A DNA stretch of 10,461 nucleotides, from NCBI GenBank assembly GCA_026770585.1, contig MU646364.1, positions 69,801 through 80,261 of the forward strand, read 5' to 3'. Position 1 is the first letter of the stretch. Each line of letters begins with the position of its first letter. Origin of the DNA: Baffinella frigidus (taxonomy: Eukaryota; Cryptophyceae; Cryptomonadales; Baffinellaceae). Positions 1-8,373 of this stretch are shown in pieces. The notes under the pieces were generated by a model. That model made no database searches and had not been told where the DNA came from. It was given only the letters and a program-made list of their open reading frames with translations. The position numbers and the translations under genes are program-made.

Positions 1-872
1 CGGGTTGCCGTTGGAGAAAAGCACGATGTCATTACTGCTGGCCAGCCGGCACACCTCCACCGCCTCATCGTGCGCTGACATCCCCGCGGACGGCGACCCC
101 TCTTCCAACACCACCTCGTACGCTCCGCCCACATCTGCCCCTGGGCCAGCTTCGCGCAGAGCCGGGGCGGGGGAGGACGCGGAGGAGGCTTGCTGCAGGA
201 CGTGGTCGAGCCAGGGCGCGAGAGCGGTCTCGAGCCCCTGCTGCGCCTGGTCGTCTCCCATCCCCGGATCCCCCAGCGGCTTCGCGCCGAGCTGCCGTCT
301 GGACCCAGGGGAAAGTACGGCAGGGTTAGAGGCAGGCTAGGTTGCATGGGTGGCTGCTGGAGAAGGGGCGGTCAGGAGCGGCGTGGGGAGCGGGTGTGTT
401 TCCGCAGGTTTTCGGGAGGGTTTCGGGAGGGGTTCGACAAACGAGCGTCGAGGCGGCGGGCAATGGCATTGAACTTGGCGTAGCCAGAGTCGCCGCAGCC
501 GAAGACCGCGAAGGAGAGTCGCGAGAGGGAGTCGTGCGGGAGATCGCGGCGGCGGAGTGCCGTCCAGAAGGATCGCATGCTCAAGGGTGCCTCGCCGTCG
601 CCCGTCGTGGAAGCCACGCACAGCATCGTGCTCTCTGAAGGCAGCGAGGACAGCGGGTACGCGTCCATGGACATGCATCGCGGCGAAAATCCTCGACGGT
701 ACGCGGCATCTGCCACGCGGTGTGCTACCTCCTCCGCGATCCCCGTCTGGCTTCCGTGCAGCACGAGTAGCGGGGGGCGCAGGGCGGAGGTGGGATTCTG
801 GGTGCTGCTTGCTGTTAGAAGCAGCAGTGTCAGCACCCTCCCAGCAGCCACAGCAGCCCTGGGTGGCCGCAT
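1..872 (-). CDS. NDOR1: NADPH-dependent diflavin oxidoreductase, FMN-binding N-terminal part (partial, two exons)
   Basis: Exon 1 is 872-439 and exon 2 is 298-1; the gene continues beyond the left edge. NDOR1/Tah18 proteins pass electrons from NADPH through FAD and FMN to the anamorsin/Dre2 iron-sulfur protein in cytosolic Fe-S assembly (known for the family). Exon 1 shows a flavodoxin fold with the phosphate-binding loop GSQTG at residues 40-44, STTGDGEAP near 88-96 and FGCGDSGYAKFN at 124-135, matching the FMN loops of the family. Exon 2 continues with LGAKPLGD and GMGDDQ, then a PWLDHVL motif. The DDQ...PWL spacing favours NDOR1/Tah18 over cytochrome P450 reductase or methionine synthase reductase. 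The FAD/NADPH half lies off the window. The start is the ATG at 872. It leaves about 30 residues before the domain, including a hydrophobic run (VLTLLLL, 13-19) that could be a targeting signal; the frame stays open upstream for some distance, so the start is uncertain. Confidence 0.85.
299..438 (-). other. Intron in the NDOR1-like gene
   Basis: The flavodoxin reading frame runs to the conserved ARL of exon 1 and would then read about 20 unrelated residues to a stop at 372-374. Removing 438-299 (GTCGAA...GTCCAG on the minus strand) restores the frame. The split codon TT+A gives Leu, and the protein then reads RQLGAKPLGD, as expected for the family. A pyrimidine-rich stretch precedes the acceptor. 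A CTAAC branch-site-like motif (plus-strand 325-329) lies about 27 nt upstream of it. The donor is weak beyond GT. The intron contains an 11-bp tandem duplication (411-432, TTCGGGAGGG type). The length is 140 nt. Confidence 0.75.
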
Positions 873-1370
873 ACGTGGTGCCGAAGCAAGGCAGGCACTC
901 CCCTCACCCTGCTGCCGTGCTGTTTGACCCCCACTGCTGGACTGGTCAAACTTTGTTCGCGAAGCTCCATAAGAACCCCTAAAGGATGAGGGGGGGGTGC
1001 GGGGTGGGTTTGCGGGATGCTAGGGCCCTTACGCCTCGTCTCACCTCGCCTTCTCCCCTTCTCGCTGATTCTCAGGTGTGAAGGTGCCTGGCTGTTCGGT
1101 GCCTGGCTGTTCCACTCCAAGTGAAGTCGTACACGATTGAGCGCCTCCACGTTTCCATTGCTTATGTCCCAAACTCGTCTGGAGCTCGGGACCCTGTCTC
1201 GCTAGAGGAGGGCGGGGGGTGGAGCCACTGGAGGCACGCATCGGCTGGCAGTCGGCGTGCAGACGGCATTCAGGCGCTAGCGAGTACTGAGGCTGGAACT
1301 GAAACTGGTCGGGAGACTGTTTACGCGGCACCGGATCGCGTGCTTTCGTGAAATACAGCGTGGTTCACTT
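873..1370. other. GC-rich 5' flank of the NDOR1-like gene, no gene recognised
   Basis: This stretch lies upstream of the minus-strand gene and should hold its promoter and 5' untranslated region. Open frames exist on both strands because the DNA is GC-rich. Their translations look like low-complexity shadows, and I recognise no domain. No clear TATA element is visible close to 872. Confidence 0.4.
1083..1112. repeat. 15-bp perfect tandem duplication
   Basis: GGTGCCTGGCTGTTC occurs twice in direct succession (1083-1097 and 1098-1112) in the upstream flank of the NDOR1-like gene. It is probably a slippage product; no function is evident. Confidence 0.9.
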
Positions 1371-1420
1371 TTATTTGAGGGCCCTCATCTTAAGGCCCTC
1401 GTCTGAGGGCCTTCAGATAA
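1371..1420. repeat. Short inverted repeat (hairpin) with nested GGGCC motifs
   Basis: The arms are TTATTTGAGGGCCCTCA (1371-1387) and TGAGGGCCTTCAGATAA (1404-1420). They pair at 15 of 17 positions across a 16-nt centre that holds a third related copy (AAGGCCCTC, 1392-1400). The centre copy can instead pair with 1405-1413, so two alternative hairpins are possible. It has the form of a tiny inverted-repeat element or a structured site. It is not followed by a T tract, and there is no gene it would terminate. Confidence 0.7.
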
Positions 1421-2227
1421 AACAGGCTCTCTGCCTTGAGATCTACAGTGGGTTTATTCCAAATTGTATTGTGCGTGTGGCCCGATTGGGGTGTCTAGAG
1501 GGTGAGAGCGTGACGGCACTTAAACCGTCGGGCGCACTGGAATCGTAACACGCAGTGGGGTTCGGGTCAAGATTTTTTACTTTCGATACTCATTTCTCGG
1601 ATGGTGGGTGTCAACTGCGTAAATAAACTAATGACAATAACCGAAAACATGCAAACGCAGCATGAACCTGGGTGGGAAGGTCCCGAGTTGACAGCTGTGT
1701 GTTAAAAACGGATTGGAAAAGTTATTGCAGTACTATGGATAAACCTATGTGTGGCCCAGCCAAAGCCTGGCCGACGCACAGACGCAGACATCATCCTGCA
1801 TGTTCATACTTTTTAAATGCATGTATGTTCATACTTTTTATATGGTTTATACTTTTTAAACGGACCATCCCAAACCTGGAAATCACACTGTTTTTGAACG
1901 TCGGTTCTACGTGTGCATCAGAGTATCACATCTGTACACATTTCCCTTCGTTATTCTTTAATATTATCTTTAAGCGTGTCCTCTGATCACGTCACTCCTG
2001 AACACATGGGCTATGGCACAAGCGGTCCACTCGCGGCAGCATCTTTGTTGTATTTCCTTTCATATTTTTGCCATACCCCGGCATCGCGAATCACATTTCG
2101 CCTCCCCCAGTATCCATTATATCACACGTGTGGTACCCTTAGTCCCCAACAGGGGGTGCCGCAACGACAGGATGCATGTCCTTGCGGGTCGCGATCTCGA
2201 AGTCGATTGACCCTCTCTCAGTACCTA
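1421..2227. other. AT-rich intergenic DNA, no gene recognised
   Basis: Composition shifts from the GC-rich flank to AT-rich DNA. The only clear internal structure is a short direct repeat: ATGTTCATACTTTTTA at 1800-1815 and 1825-1840, with a decayed third copy at 1848-1861. Open frames of up to about 110 codons show no recognisable domain, and I do not call them as genes. Confidence 0.5.
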
Positions 2228-2875
2228 ATTCATCAGCCCTAAAACCATGATTCATCAGCCCTAAAACCTAAACCCTCAGCCCTGAACCCTAAACCCTAAA
2301 CTCTAAACCCTGAACACTAAACCAAAAAAAAAAAACCTAAACCTCGAGTCCCAACCCCTAAGCACTAAACACTAAACACTGAACCCTGAACCAGTGGTGC
2401 GTGTTTAGTGTTTAGGGTTTGGGATTCGGGGTTGAAACCGGAAACTCTAAATCCTCAAGCCTGAATCCTAAACCCTGAACCCGAGACCCTGAACCCCAAA
2501 CCCTCAAACCTAAACAATCAACCATCGAAACCATAGACCATAAATCCCAAACCCTAAAGCCTAATCACTAAATCCTGAACCCTAAACCCAAAACCCAAAA
2601 CCCCTAAACCCTAAACCCTAATCGCTGAACCCTAAACATTAAACCCTAAACTCTATGCCCTCAACCCTCAACCCTCAACCCTCAACCGTCAACCCTCAAC
2701 CCTCAACCCAAAACCCTCAACCCAAAACCCAAAACCCAAAACCCAAATCCCTAAACCCTAAACCCTAAACCATAAACCATAAACCTTAAACCCTAAACCC
2801 TAAACCCTAAACCCTAAACGCTGAGGCCATGATGCGACTTAAACCTGAACCCTGAACCCTCATCCCTCAGCTGGC
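2228..2875. repeat. Degenerate CCCTAAA (telomere-type) array A
   Basis: Runs of CCCTAAA mix with the variants CCCTGAA, CCCTCAA, CCCAAAA and CACTAAA in a 7-bp rhythm. The best-preserved stretches lie near 2600-2630 and 2755-2818. CCCTCAA-type units cluster near 2657-2710. The left margin has a direct repeat, ATTCATCAGCCCTAAAACC at 2228-2246 and 2250-2268. The C-rich strand is on the plus strand, except for a short flip at 2401-2423. The degeneracy suggests an old interstitial telomeric sequence rather than a working telomere. Confidence 0.9.
2350..2423. repeat. Orientation flip (fold-back) inside the telomere-type array
   Basis: At 2401-2423 the repeat appears in the opposite sense (GTGTTTAGTGTTTAGGG followed by TTTGGG). 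This is close to the reverse complement of the upstream 2350-2378 segment, which contains CACTAAACACTAAACAC. About 22 nt separate the arms. The result is a local palindrome in which C-rich and G-rich telomere-like units face each other. Confidence 0.8.
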
Positions 2876-3025
2876 GGACCTGCGACTATTTCTCAAGGCG
2901 TCTTTCTGGTTAGTTGTACTTTTTCCTTTATGAAAACCCTCCGTACCGGGGGCATCAATTTTGAGAGAGAAAGAGACAGACCATTAGGAAGCACGTCGGC
3001 AATTCCGCTCCCATATTGCGTGGAT
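2876..3025. other. Spacer between array A and hairpin element
   Basis: Single-copy-looking DNA without a recognisable gene. It contains a short purine run (GAGAGAGAAAGAGACAGACC near 2964-2983) that resembles the GA tract of the satellite at 3580-4740. Confidence 0.4.
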
Positions 3026-3182
3026 GATCTCATCCCGCCAGGTATTTAATTTAAATGCTCGAAACGCATACTTTTGGCGTTATAAGTTGGCAAAAGTTGC
3101 CAATTTGGCCACTTCAGGCAGAATATGATGCCAAAAGTATTCAGTTCGAGCAATTGAATTAAATACCTGGCGGGATGAGATC
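3026..3182. mobile_element. MITE-like hairpin element with 53-bp inverted repeats
   Basis: Arms 3026-3078 and 3130-3182 are reverse complements at 48 of 53 positions. The outer 26 bp, beginning GATCTCATCCCGCCAGGTAT, match perfectly. The 51-bp centre holds a further small hairpin, TTGGCAA-AAG-TTGCCAA (3087-3103). There is no coding capacity. Small size, long terminal inverted repeats and AT-rich inner arms fit a miniature inverted-repeat element moved by a transposase elsewhere. I see no convincing target-site duplication at the borders, so a non-mobile fold-back origin remains possible. Confidence 0.7.
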
Positions 3183-3201
3183 CAGACGCTCTGATCAACT
3201 C

Positions 3202-3316
3202 ATAGCAAGTATATTTCGATTAAAATATTGGCGAATATTTAATTTAAATACTGGCAAGAATTTAATTTAAATCGTGGCGAGAATTTGATTTAAATACTGG
3301 CAAGTATCCAATTCAA
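3202..3316. repeat. 23-bp tandem repeat array
   Basis: Four clear units of exactly 23 bp occur at 3225-3247, 3248-3270, 3271-3293 and 3294-3316, with consensus near ATACTGGCAAGAATTTAATT plus TAA. A more decayed unit lies at 3202-3224. The core (TTTAAATACTGGC) resembles the arm of the neighbouring hairpin element (GAATTAAATACCTGGCGGG, 3156-3174). The array may therefore have grown from an arm of that element. Confidence 0.85.
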
Positions 3317-3579
3317 GTACTCCCCGCCCGTAGGGAATCCAGCGGTTTGCATTATTTGTGAAGGGGCAAGGCATCAATTCCCTAAGGGGCCGAGTGTGAC
3401 AAGTACACAATCGTCGGAATGAGATCGGGTCGGGACATCAGGGCTACCAAGCTCGTTTCCAAATTTCTTTGTACCAGGGAGATGGCCAGGCCAGGCCCTT
3501 TTCATAAAAATCGACTGGCAACGAACTCGATTTGTCCACTGCGGAGTCCGTGTGGAGGTGAATGCCTGATTTGAACAAT
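3317..3579. other. Spacer with no recognised gene
   Basis: Mixed-composition DNA between the 23-bp array and the satellite. A minus-strand open frame crosses from here into the satellite. It shows no recognisable domain, and its upstream part is translated satellite repeat. Confidence 0.4.
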
Positions 3580-3990
3580 GCTGTCTCTGAGAGAGAGAGA
3601 CCTTTATTACTACAATCACGGCCGCCATGCATGCACCCCAACTGACGCTGTTTCTGAAAGAAAAAGACCTTGATTGCTATCAACACGACCGCCGTGTATT
3701 CAACCCCATCGAGGCTTTGTTTGAACGAGAGAGATTTTTATTGCTACCAACACGGCCGCCATGTATACACACCCCAACCGAGGATGTGTCTGAGAGAGGC
3801 CCCTTTATTATTACCAGCACGGCTGCCATGTATGCACCCTCACCGTTGCTGTGTCTGAGAGAGAAAGACCTGTATTGCTACCAACACGGCCGTCATGTAT
3901 GCAACCACACAGAGGCTGTGTCTGAGAAGGAGAGACCTCTATAGCTACCAACACGACCGCCATCTATTCAACCCTATCGAGGCTGTGTCT

Positions 3991-4028
<38 letters not shown>

Positions 4029-4349
4029 CCTCTATAGCTACCATCACGGTCGCCGTGTATCTAAACCCATCGAGGCTGTGTCTGAGAGAAAGAGACATTG
4101 ATTGCTATCAACCCGGCCGCCTTGTGTTCAACCCCATCGAGGATGTGTCAGAGACAAAGACTTTTATTACTACCATTACGCCCCCCATGTTTGCATCCCC
4201 ATCGAGGCTGTGTCTGGGAGAGAGGGAGACCTGTATTACCACCAACACGACCGCCATGTATGCAACCCCATCGAGGATGTGTCTGAAAGAGAGACCTCTG
4301 TTACTACCAACACGGCCGCCATGTATTTAGACCCATCAAGGCTGTGTCT

Positions 4350-4384
<35 letters not shown>

Positions 4385-4740
4385 CTTTATTGCTACCAAC
4401 ACGGCCGCCATGTATTCAAACCCATTGAGGCTGTGTCTGAGAAAGAGAGAGACCTTTATTGCTACCAACACGACAGCCATGTATTTAAACCCATCGCAGC
4501 TGTGTCTGAGAGAGAAAGACCATTATTGCTCCCGATACGGACGCTATGTATTTAAACCCATCGAGGCTGTATCTGAAGGAGAGAGACCTTTATTGCTACC
4601 AACATGGCCGCCATGTATTCAACCCCATCAAGCATGTGTCTGGAAGAGAAACCTCTATTACTACAAACGCAACCGTCATGGTATTCAAAATCATTGAGGC
4701 TGCGTCTGAGAGAGAAAAGACCGTTATAGCTCCTCAACAC
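3580..4740. repeat. Satellite of about 67-bp units with internal GA tracts (about 17 copies)
   Basis: Each unit reads roughly GCTGTGTCTGAGAGAGAGA, then CCTTTATTGCTACCAACACG, then GCCGCCATGTATTCAACCCC, then ATCGAG. Unit starts fall near 3580, 3647, 3713, 3781, 3847, 3914, 3981, 4074, 4140, 4206 and onward to about 4698. Most units are 65-69 bp. Two are longer because the GA tract has expanded (about 3991-4027 and 4350-4383). Copies differ by scattered substitutions, so the array is not freshly duplicated. It stops abruptly inside a unit at about 4740, where the CACTAAA array begins. Several frames stay open over parts of it, which is expected for a repeat lacking stops, and I do not call it coding. 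Confidence 0.9.
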
Positions 4741-5842
4741 ATAAACTAAACCATAAAAACTACACACTAAACACTGAATACTAAATATTAAATACTGAAC
4801 ACTAAACACTACATACTGAACAATGAACACTAAACACCAAACATTAAATACTCCGCCCCAAACACCAAACACCAAACATCAGACACTAAACACTGAACCC
4901 TAAACCCTAAACCCTAAACCCTAAACCCTAAGCCCTAAACCCTGAACCCTAAACCCTAAACACTAAACACTAAACACTAAACACTACAAACTAAACACTC
5001 ACACATCAACGCTACACACTCAACTCCAACAAATCAATCCTAAAGACCGACCACTAAACAATACACCAAACACAAAATACAAAACCCTAAACACTAAACA
5101 CCAAACACCATAAACTAATCACTCAACACGAAACACCAAACACCAGACACTAAACCAAACACCAAACAATGAATATTATATATTAAACACTAAACACTAA
5201 ACACTAAACACTAAACACTAAACACTAAACACGAAACAATTAACACTACAAACTAAGCACTAAACACTAAACACGAAACACGAAACAATAGACACTCAAC
5301 ATCAAATAACAAACACTGAATGCTGAACACCAAACGATAAAGACTCAACACTCAACATTAAACACTCAACACTAAACACCAACCACTAAATACTCAACAG
5401 TCAACACTCCACACCAAACCCTGAACACACAACACTAAGCAACAACCCTGAACACTAAACACTCAAGAGCTAAACAGTAAACAACCAATACAAAAATCCA
5501 AACTCCGAACACAAAACAACAAAACAAAACAATCAACACTAAATATCAAACACCAGACACTAGAAGATGAACACGAAGCACCAAACACTAAACACTCAGC
5601 ACTCAACACTCAACACTAAACACTAAACACTGAACACTAAACACTCAACACTCAACACTCAACACTCAACAATAAACACTAAACATCAAACACAAAACCA
5701 TAAACACGTAATACCAAACACCAAACACCAAACGACGAACACTAAAACCAAACACCAAACAACAAACATCACCCACCAAACAATACATACCAACCGCTAA
5801 ACACTCAACACCAACCAGTAAACTCTAAACACTAAAGGTAAT
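4741..5842. repeat. CACTAAA-variant heptamer array, left part (array B)
   Basis: The dominant unit is CACTAAA, one base away from CCCTAAA. Clean runs occur near 4966-4985 and 5187-5230. A short normal CCCTAAA stretch remains at about 4896-4960. Related variants are CACCAAA, CACTCAA, CACGAAA and CACTGAA. The C-rich strand is on the plus strand throughout. There is no coding potential. Confidence 0.9.
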
Positions 5843-5945
5843 TAATTTCCAAACAACCAGCGTCAGCCCCGCACATGATTTACGCATTGTGCTATTACTT
5901 ACTGTACCCCGTGTCGGCCACTCTTTCGAAAACAAATCGGATTGC
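5843..5945. other. Non-repeat island inside the CACTAAA array
   Basis: About 100 bp of ordinary mixed sequence, with no heptamer rhythm, is flanked on both sides by CACTAAA-type repeat. It holds no open frame worth calling and no inverted repeat that I can see. It is probably an insertion or a remnant of pre-existing DNA. Confidence 0.6.
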
Positions 5946-6195
5946 ACACTGAACACTCAACACTCAACACTCAACACCACACACTGAACACTAAACGCTC
6001 AACACTAAACACTCAACACTCAACACCAAACACCAAACCCCAATCACTCAATACCAAACGCTCAACACCTGAAACTAAACACTAAACACGAAACACGAAA
6101 CACGAAACACTAAACACTACAAACTACACAATAACCCTAAAAACTTAACACTAAACACTACGCACGTCAAACCAAATATCCAACACTGAACACTG
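5946..6195. repeat. CACTAAA-variant heptamer array, right part (array B)
   Basis: The same repeat family as on the other side of the island, with CACTCAA, CACTAAA and CACGAAA units (three CACGAAA in a row near 6085-6106). It fades out by about 6195. Confidence 0.85.
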
Positions 6196-6845
6196 GAGCG
6201 ATGATGGTAATTGTTGCCCACTTTTCGGGTTCCTGTCGCAGATTTCATGGGAAAAGTTACAGGCGATCGGGAAGTGTCGGGACCCCGAGGCGGGCCCGTC
6301 CGCACCGCCGTGGGGACGTTCGAGGCTTCAACTTTTGACCCCGTGGGCCGATTTTACTTTTCTCGACGGTTCTGGAATCATCTGGACGCCCTGTTTAAAT
6401 GACTAGATGGAATGGAATGTATGGCGCCAGAGGCCCAGAAAAAGACCCGCCGTTTTGGTCAACTTTCCACGAACAAAGCCAGTTTTTGGCATCTTCCTGT
6501 GTTCCGCTGGAGATACTTCACCGAGTGGGTTTGGAGAGGGCGTGATGAGAAATCCAAAACCGTCGAGACAAGTGAAATCGGCAGAGGGGATCAGAAATTA
6601 GAGGACACATGTTTTTGGGGTTTTCACATTCCTATAGGAATGGCTTCAAGGGTTTGGGCCCCCTCGAGAGAAAGCATTTTTTCTTTCGGATCAAAAATAT
6701 TATTTTATGGTCACACAGGTTTTGGGCTCGATTTGATCAATCGTTTGAGATCCTTGGTTTGACCATCAACCCACTAGGGTGGACTCCACTCGGTGTTTGG
6801 TGGGGTTGGGTCTCTCCCTGTCACATCCTCTCCCTTCTTTCATAG
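6196..6845 (+). other. Single-copy-looking DNA upstream of the ARID exon; probable 5' region or intron
   Basis: There is no heptamer rhythm here. Open frames exist (for example a 63-codon one at 6211-6402 ending PVGRFYFSRRFWNHLDALFK), but I recognise no family in them. The 3' part turns T-rich and ends in a long pyrimidine-rich tract (about 6810-6842) followed by CATAG. I infer that it holds the 5' region and probably the last part of an intron of the ARID gene. An upstream exon could lie here, but I cannot place it. Confidence 0.45.
6812..6845 (+). other. Predicted 3' splice site before the ARID exon
   Basis: A pyrimidine-rich run (TCTCTCCCTGTCACATCCTC then TCCCTTCTTTCATAG) ends with AG at 6844-6845. 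This is a textbook acceptor. The TAG of the site is also the in-frame stop that closes the frame upstream, so exon 6846-7282 is open exactly from this AG. Confidence 0.6.
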
Positions 6846-6866
6846 GGAACCCCTTGGCCTGTGGTC

Positions 6867-8341
6867 ATGGAGGGATCCTGCTTGCCGCCTCTGCCCGCTG
6901 CTGAGCCCTCCACGCCCGGGAACGTGGGGGAGGTAGTGAGGGACCAGCTGATCGCCTCGCAGCGTCCGCCGGTTGTGTACTTAGCGAGTCATGACAACCT
7001 GGCGGGAGGGGGGCGGGACACCCCCAGTTCGCAACAGGTTGGCATCGGGCGAGCAGGCACAGAGACAGAAAGCGACGACGAGACAGACGGCGGGGCGGGT
7101 GCGGGGGAAGGACCCGTCGGCGGGGTGGGAGGGGGGGCGGTTGCAGCTCCAAGTGATGAGGAGATCGCGTTTACCAAGGAACTGGCAGCGTTCTTGACCG
7201 AACGGGGGCAGAAACTGAAGATCGCCAAGTTCGCGAAGGAGCCACTCAACATCCTTCTCTTCCATCGCGAAGTCCTCGAGAGGTCCCTGCCCTCCCACAA
7301 TTTGGTCTCAACATTTCGGTGAGACCGGGCCCTGTTTTGATTCCAAAGTTGACAAATTCGTACTGGCCTTCGACGGAGGCCGTCATTTGCATTCGACGGA
7401 GGCCGCCATTTGTAAAATGAGGAGCCCAAATTAACTGAGGCAGAGCTAGAGCTTGACCTACTTGGGCCAGCCCCACGTAGGATCGGGTTCCCAGCACTGG
7501 CTCACTCGGACTTGTACTGCCGTTTGACGCCGGCCTAGCTCTGCCTCAGATTAATGTGGGCTCCTCATTTTTTACAAATGGTCATTTGTAAACAACGAGG
7601 AGCCCATATTAACTGAGGCAAAGCTAGACCTGCTTGGGCCAGCCTCACCTAGGATCAAGGTCTCCAAGCTTTGGATCGCTCGGGTTGACTGTCAGACTAT
7701 TCTCAATTTGACAAGCTGACCACCGATGCAAGGACGTCTCTGCATTCAGTGCTGCACCCTAGACCCTAAACCCTGCACCCTAAACCCTAAACCCCGAACC
7801 CTGAACCCTGAACCCTAAAACCTAAAACCTAAACCCTAAACAATAATCCCTAAACCCTGAACCCTGAACCCTAAACCCCAAAACCCTGAACCCTAAACCC
7901 TCAAACCTCAACCCTCAACCCTCAACCCTAAACCTTGAAATCTAAAACCTAAACTCCAAACTCTAAACCCTTAACCCTAATCCCCAAACCCCAAACCCCT
8001 AACCCTAAACCCTAAACCCTAAACCCTAAACCCTAAAACCCACACCCTAAACCCTAAACCCCAAACCTTCAACCCTCAACCCTAATCCCTCAACCCTAGA
8101 CCCTGAACCCTAATCCCTAAACCCTAAACCCTCAAATATGAAACCCTAAACCCTAAAACCTAAAACCCCAACCCCAATCCCCAGTTCCTAAACCCCAAAC
8201 CCTAAACCCCAAACCCTCATCCACAATCCCTGTAATTCACACCTTAAACCCTAAACCCTGAATCCTCAACCCTAAACGCTAAACGCTAAACGCTAAACCC
8301 TACACCATAAGCCCTAAACCCTCAACCCTCCACCCTCCACC

Positions 8342-8373
<32 letters not shown>

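Noticed and set aside
830-1331. Minus-strand frames upstream of the NDOR1-like gene as extra N-terminal exons
   Set aside because: They are in other frames with low-complexity composition, and no splice pair gives a recognisable extension.
2228-2875. A functional telomere end
   Set aside because: The arrays are degenerate, internal and flanked by other DNA on both sides.
3627-4697. Overlapping plus-strand open frames with repeated peptides such as YQHGRHVFNPIEAVSERER
   Set aside because: They are translations of the 67-bp satellite. The unit length is not a steady multiple of three, so the peptide shifts frame from unit to unit, and no single frame spans the array.
3580-4740. AATAAA-like signals on the minus strand, one per satellite unit (from CCTTTATTG)
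   Set aside because: There is no gene ends here and the motif is short. It follows from the repeat unit.
4552-4875. Minus-strand open frame of 107 codons
   Set aside because: Half is satellite and half is heptamer repeat; no domain is recognised.
6412-6762. Plus-strand open frame of 116 codons upstream of the ARID exon
   Set aside because: There is no recognisable family, its 3' part is T-rich and intron-like, and it is not in a clear splice relation to the ARID exon. It may hide part of an upstream exon, but I cannot support one.
6989-7429. Minus-strand open frames opposite the ARID exon
   Set aside because: They are shadows of GC-rich coding DNA. The plus-strand frame carries the conserved domain.
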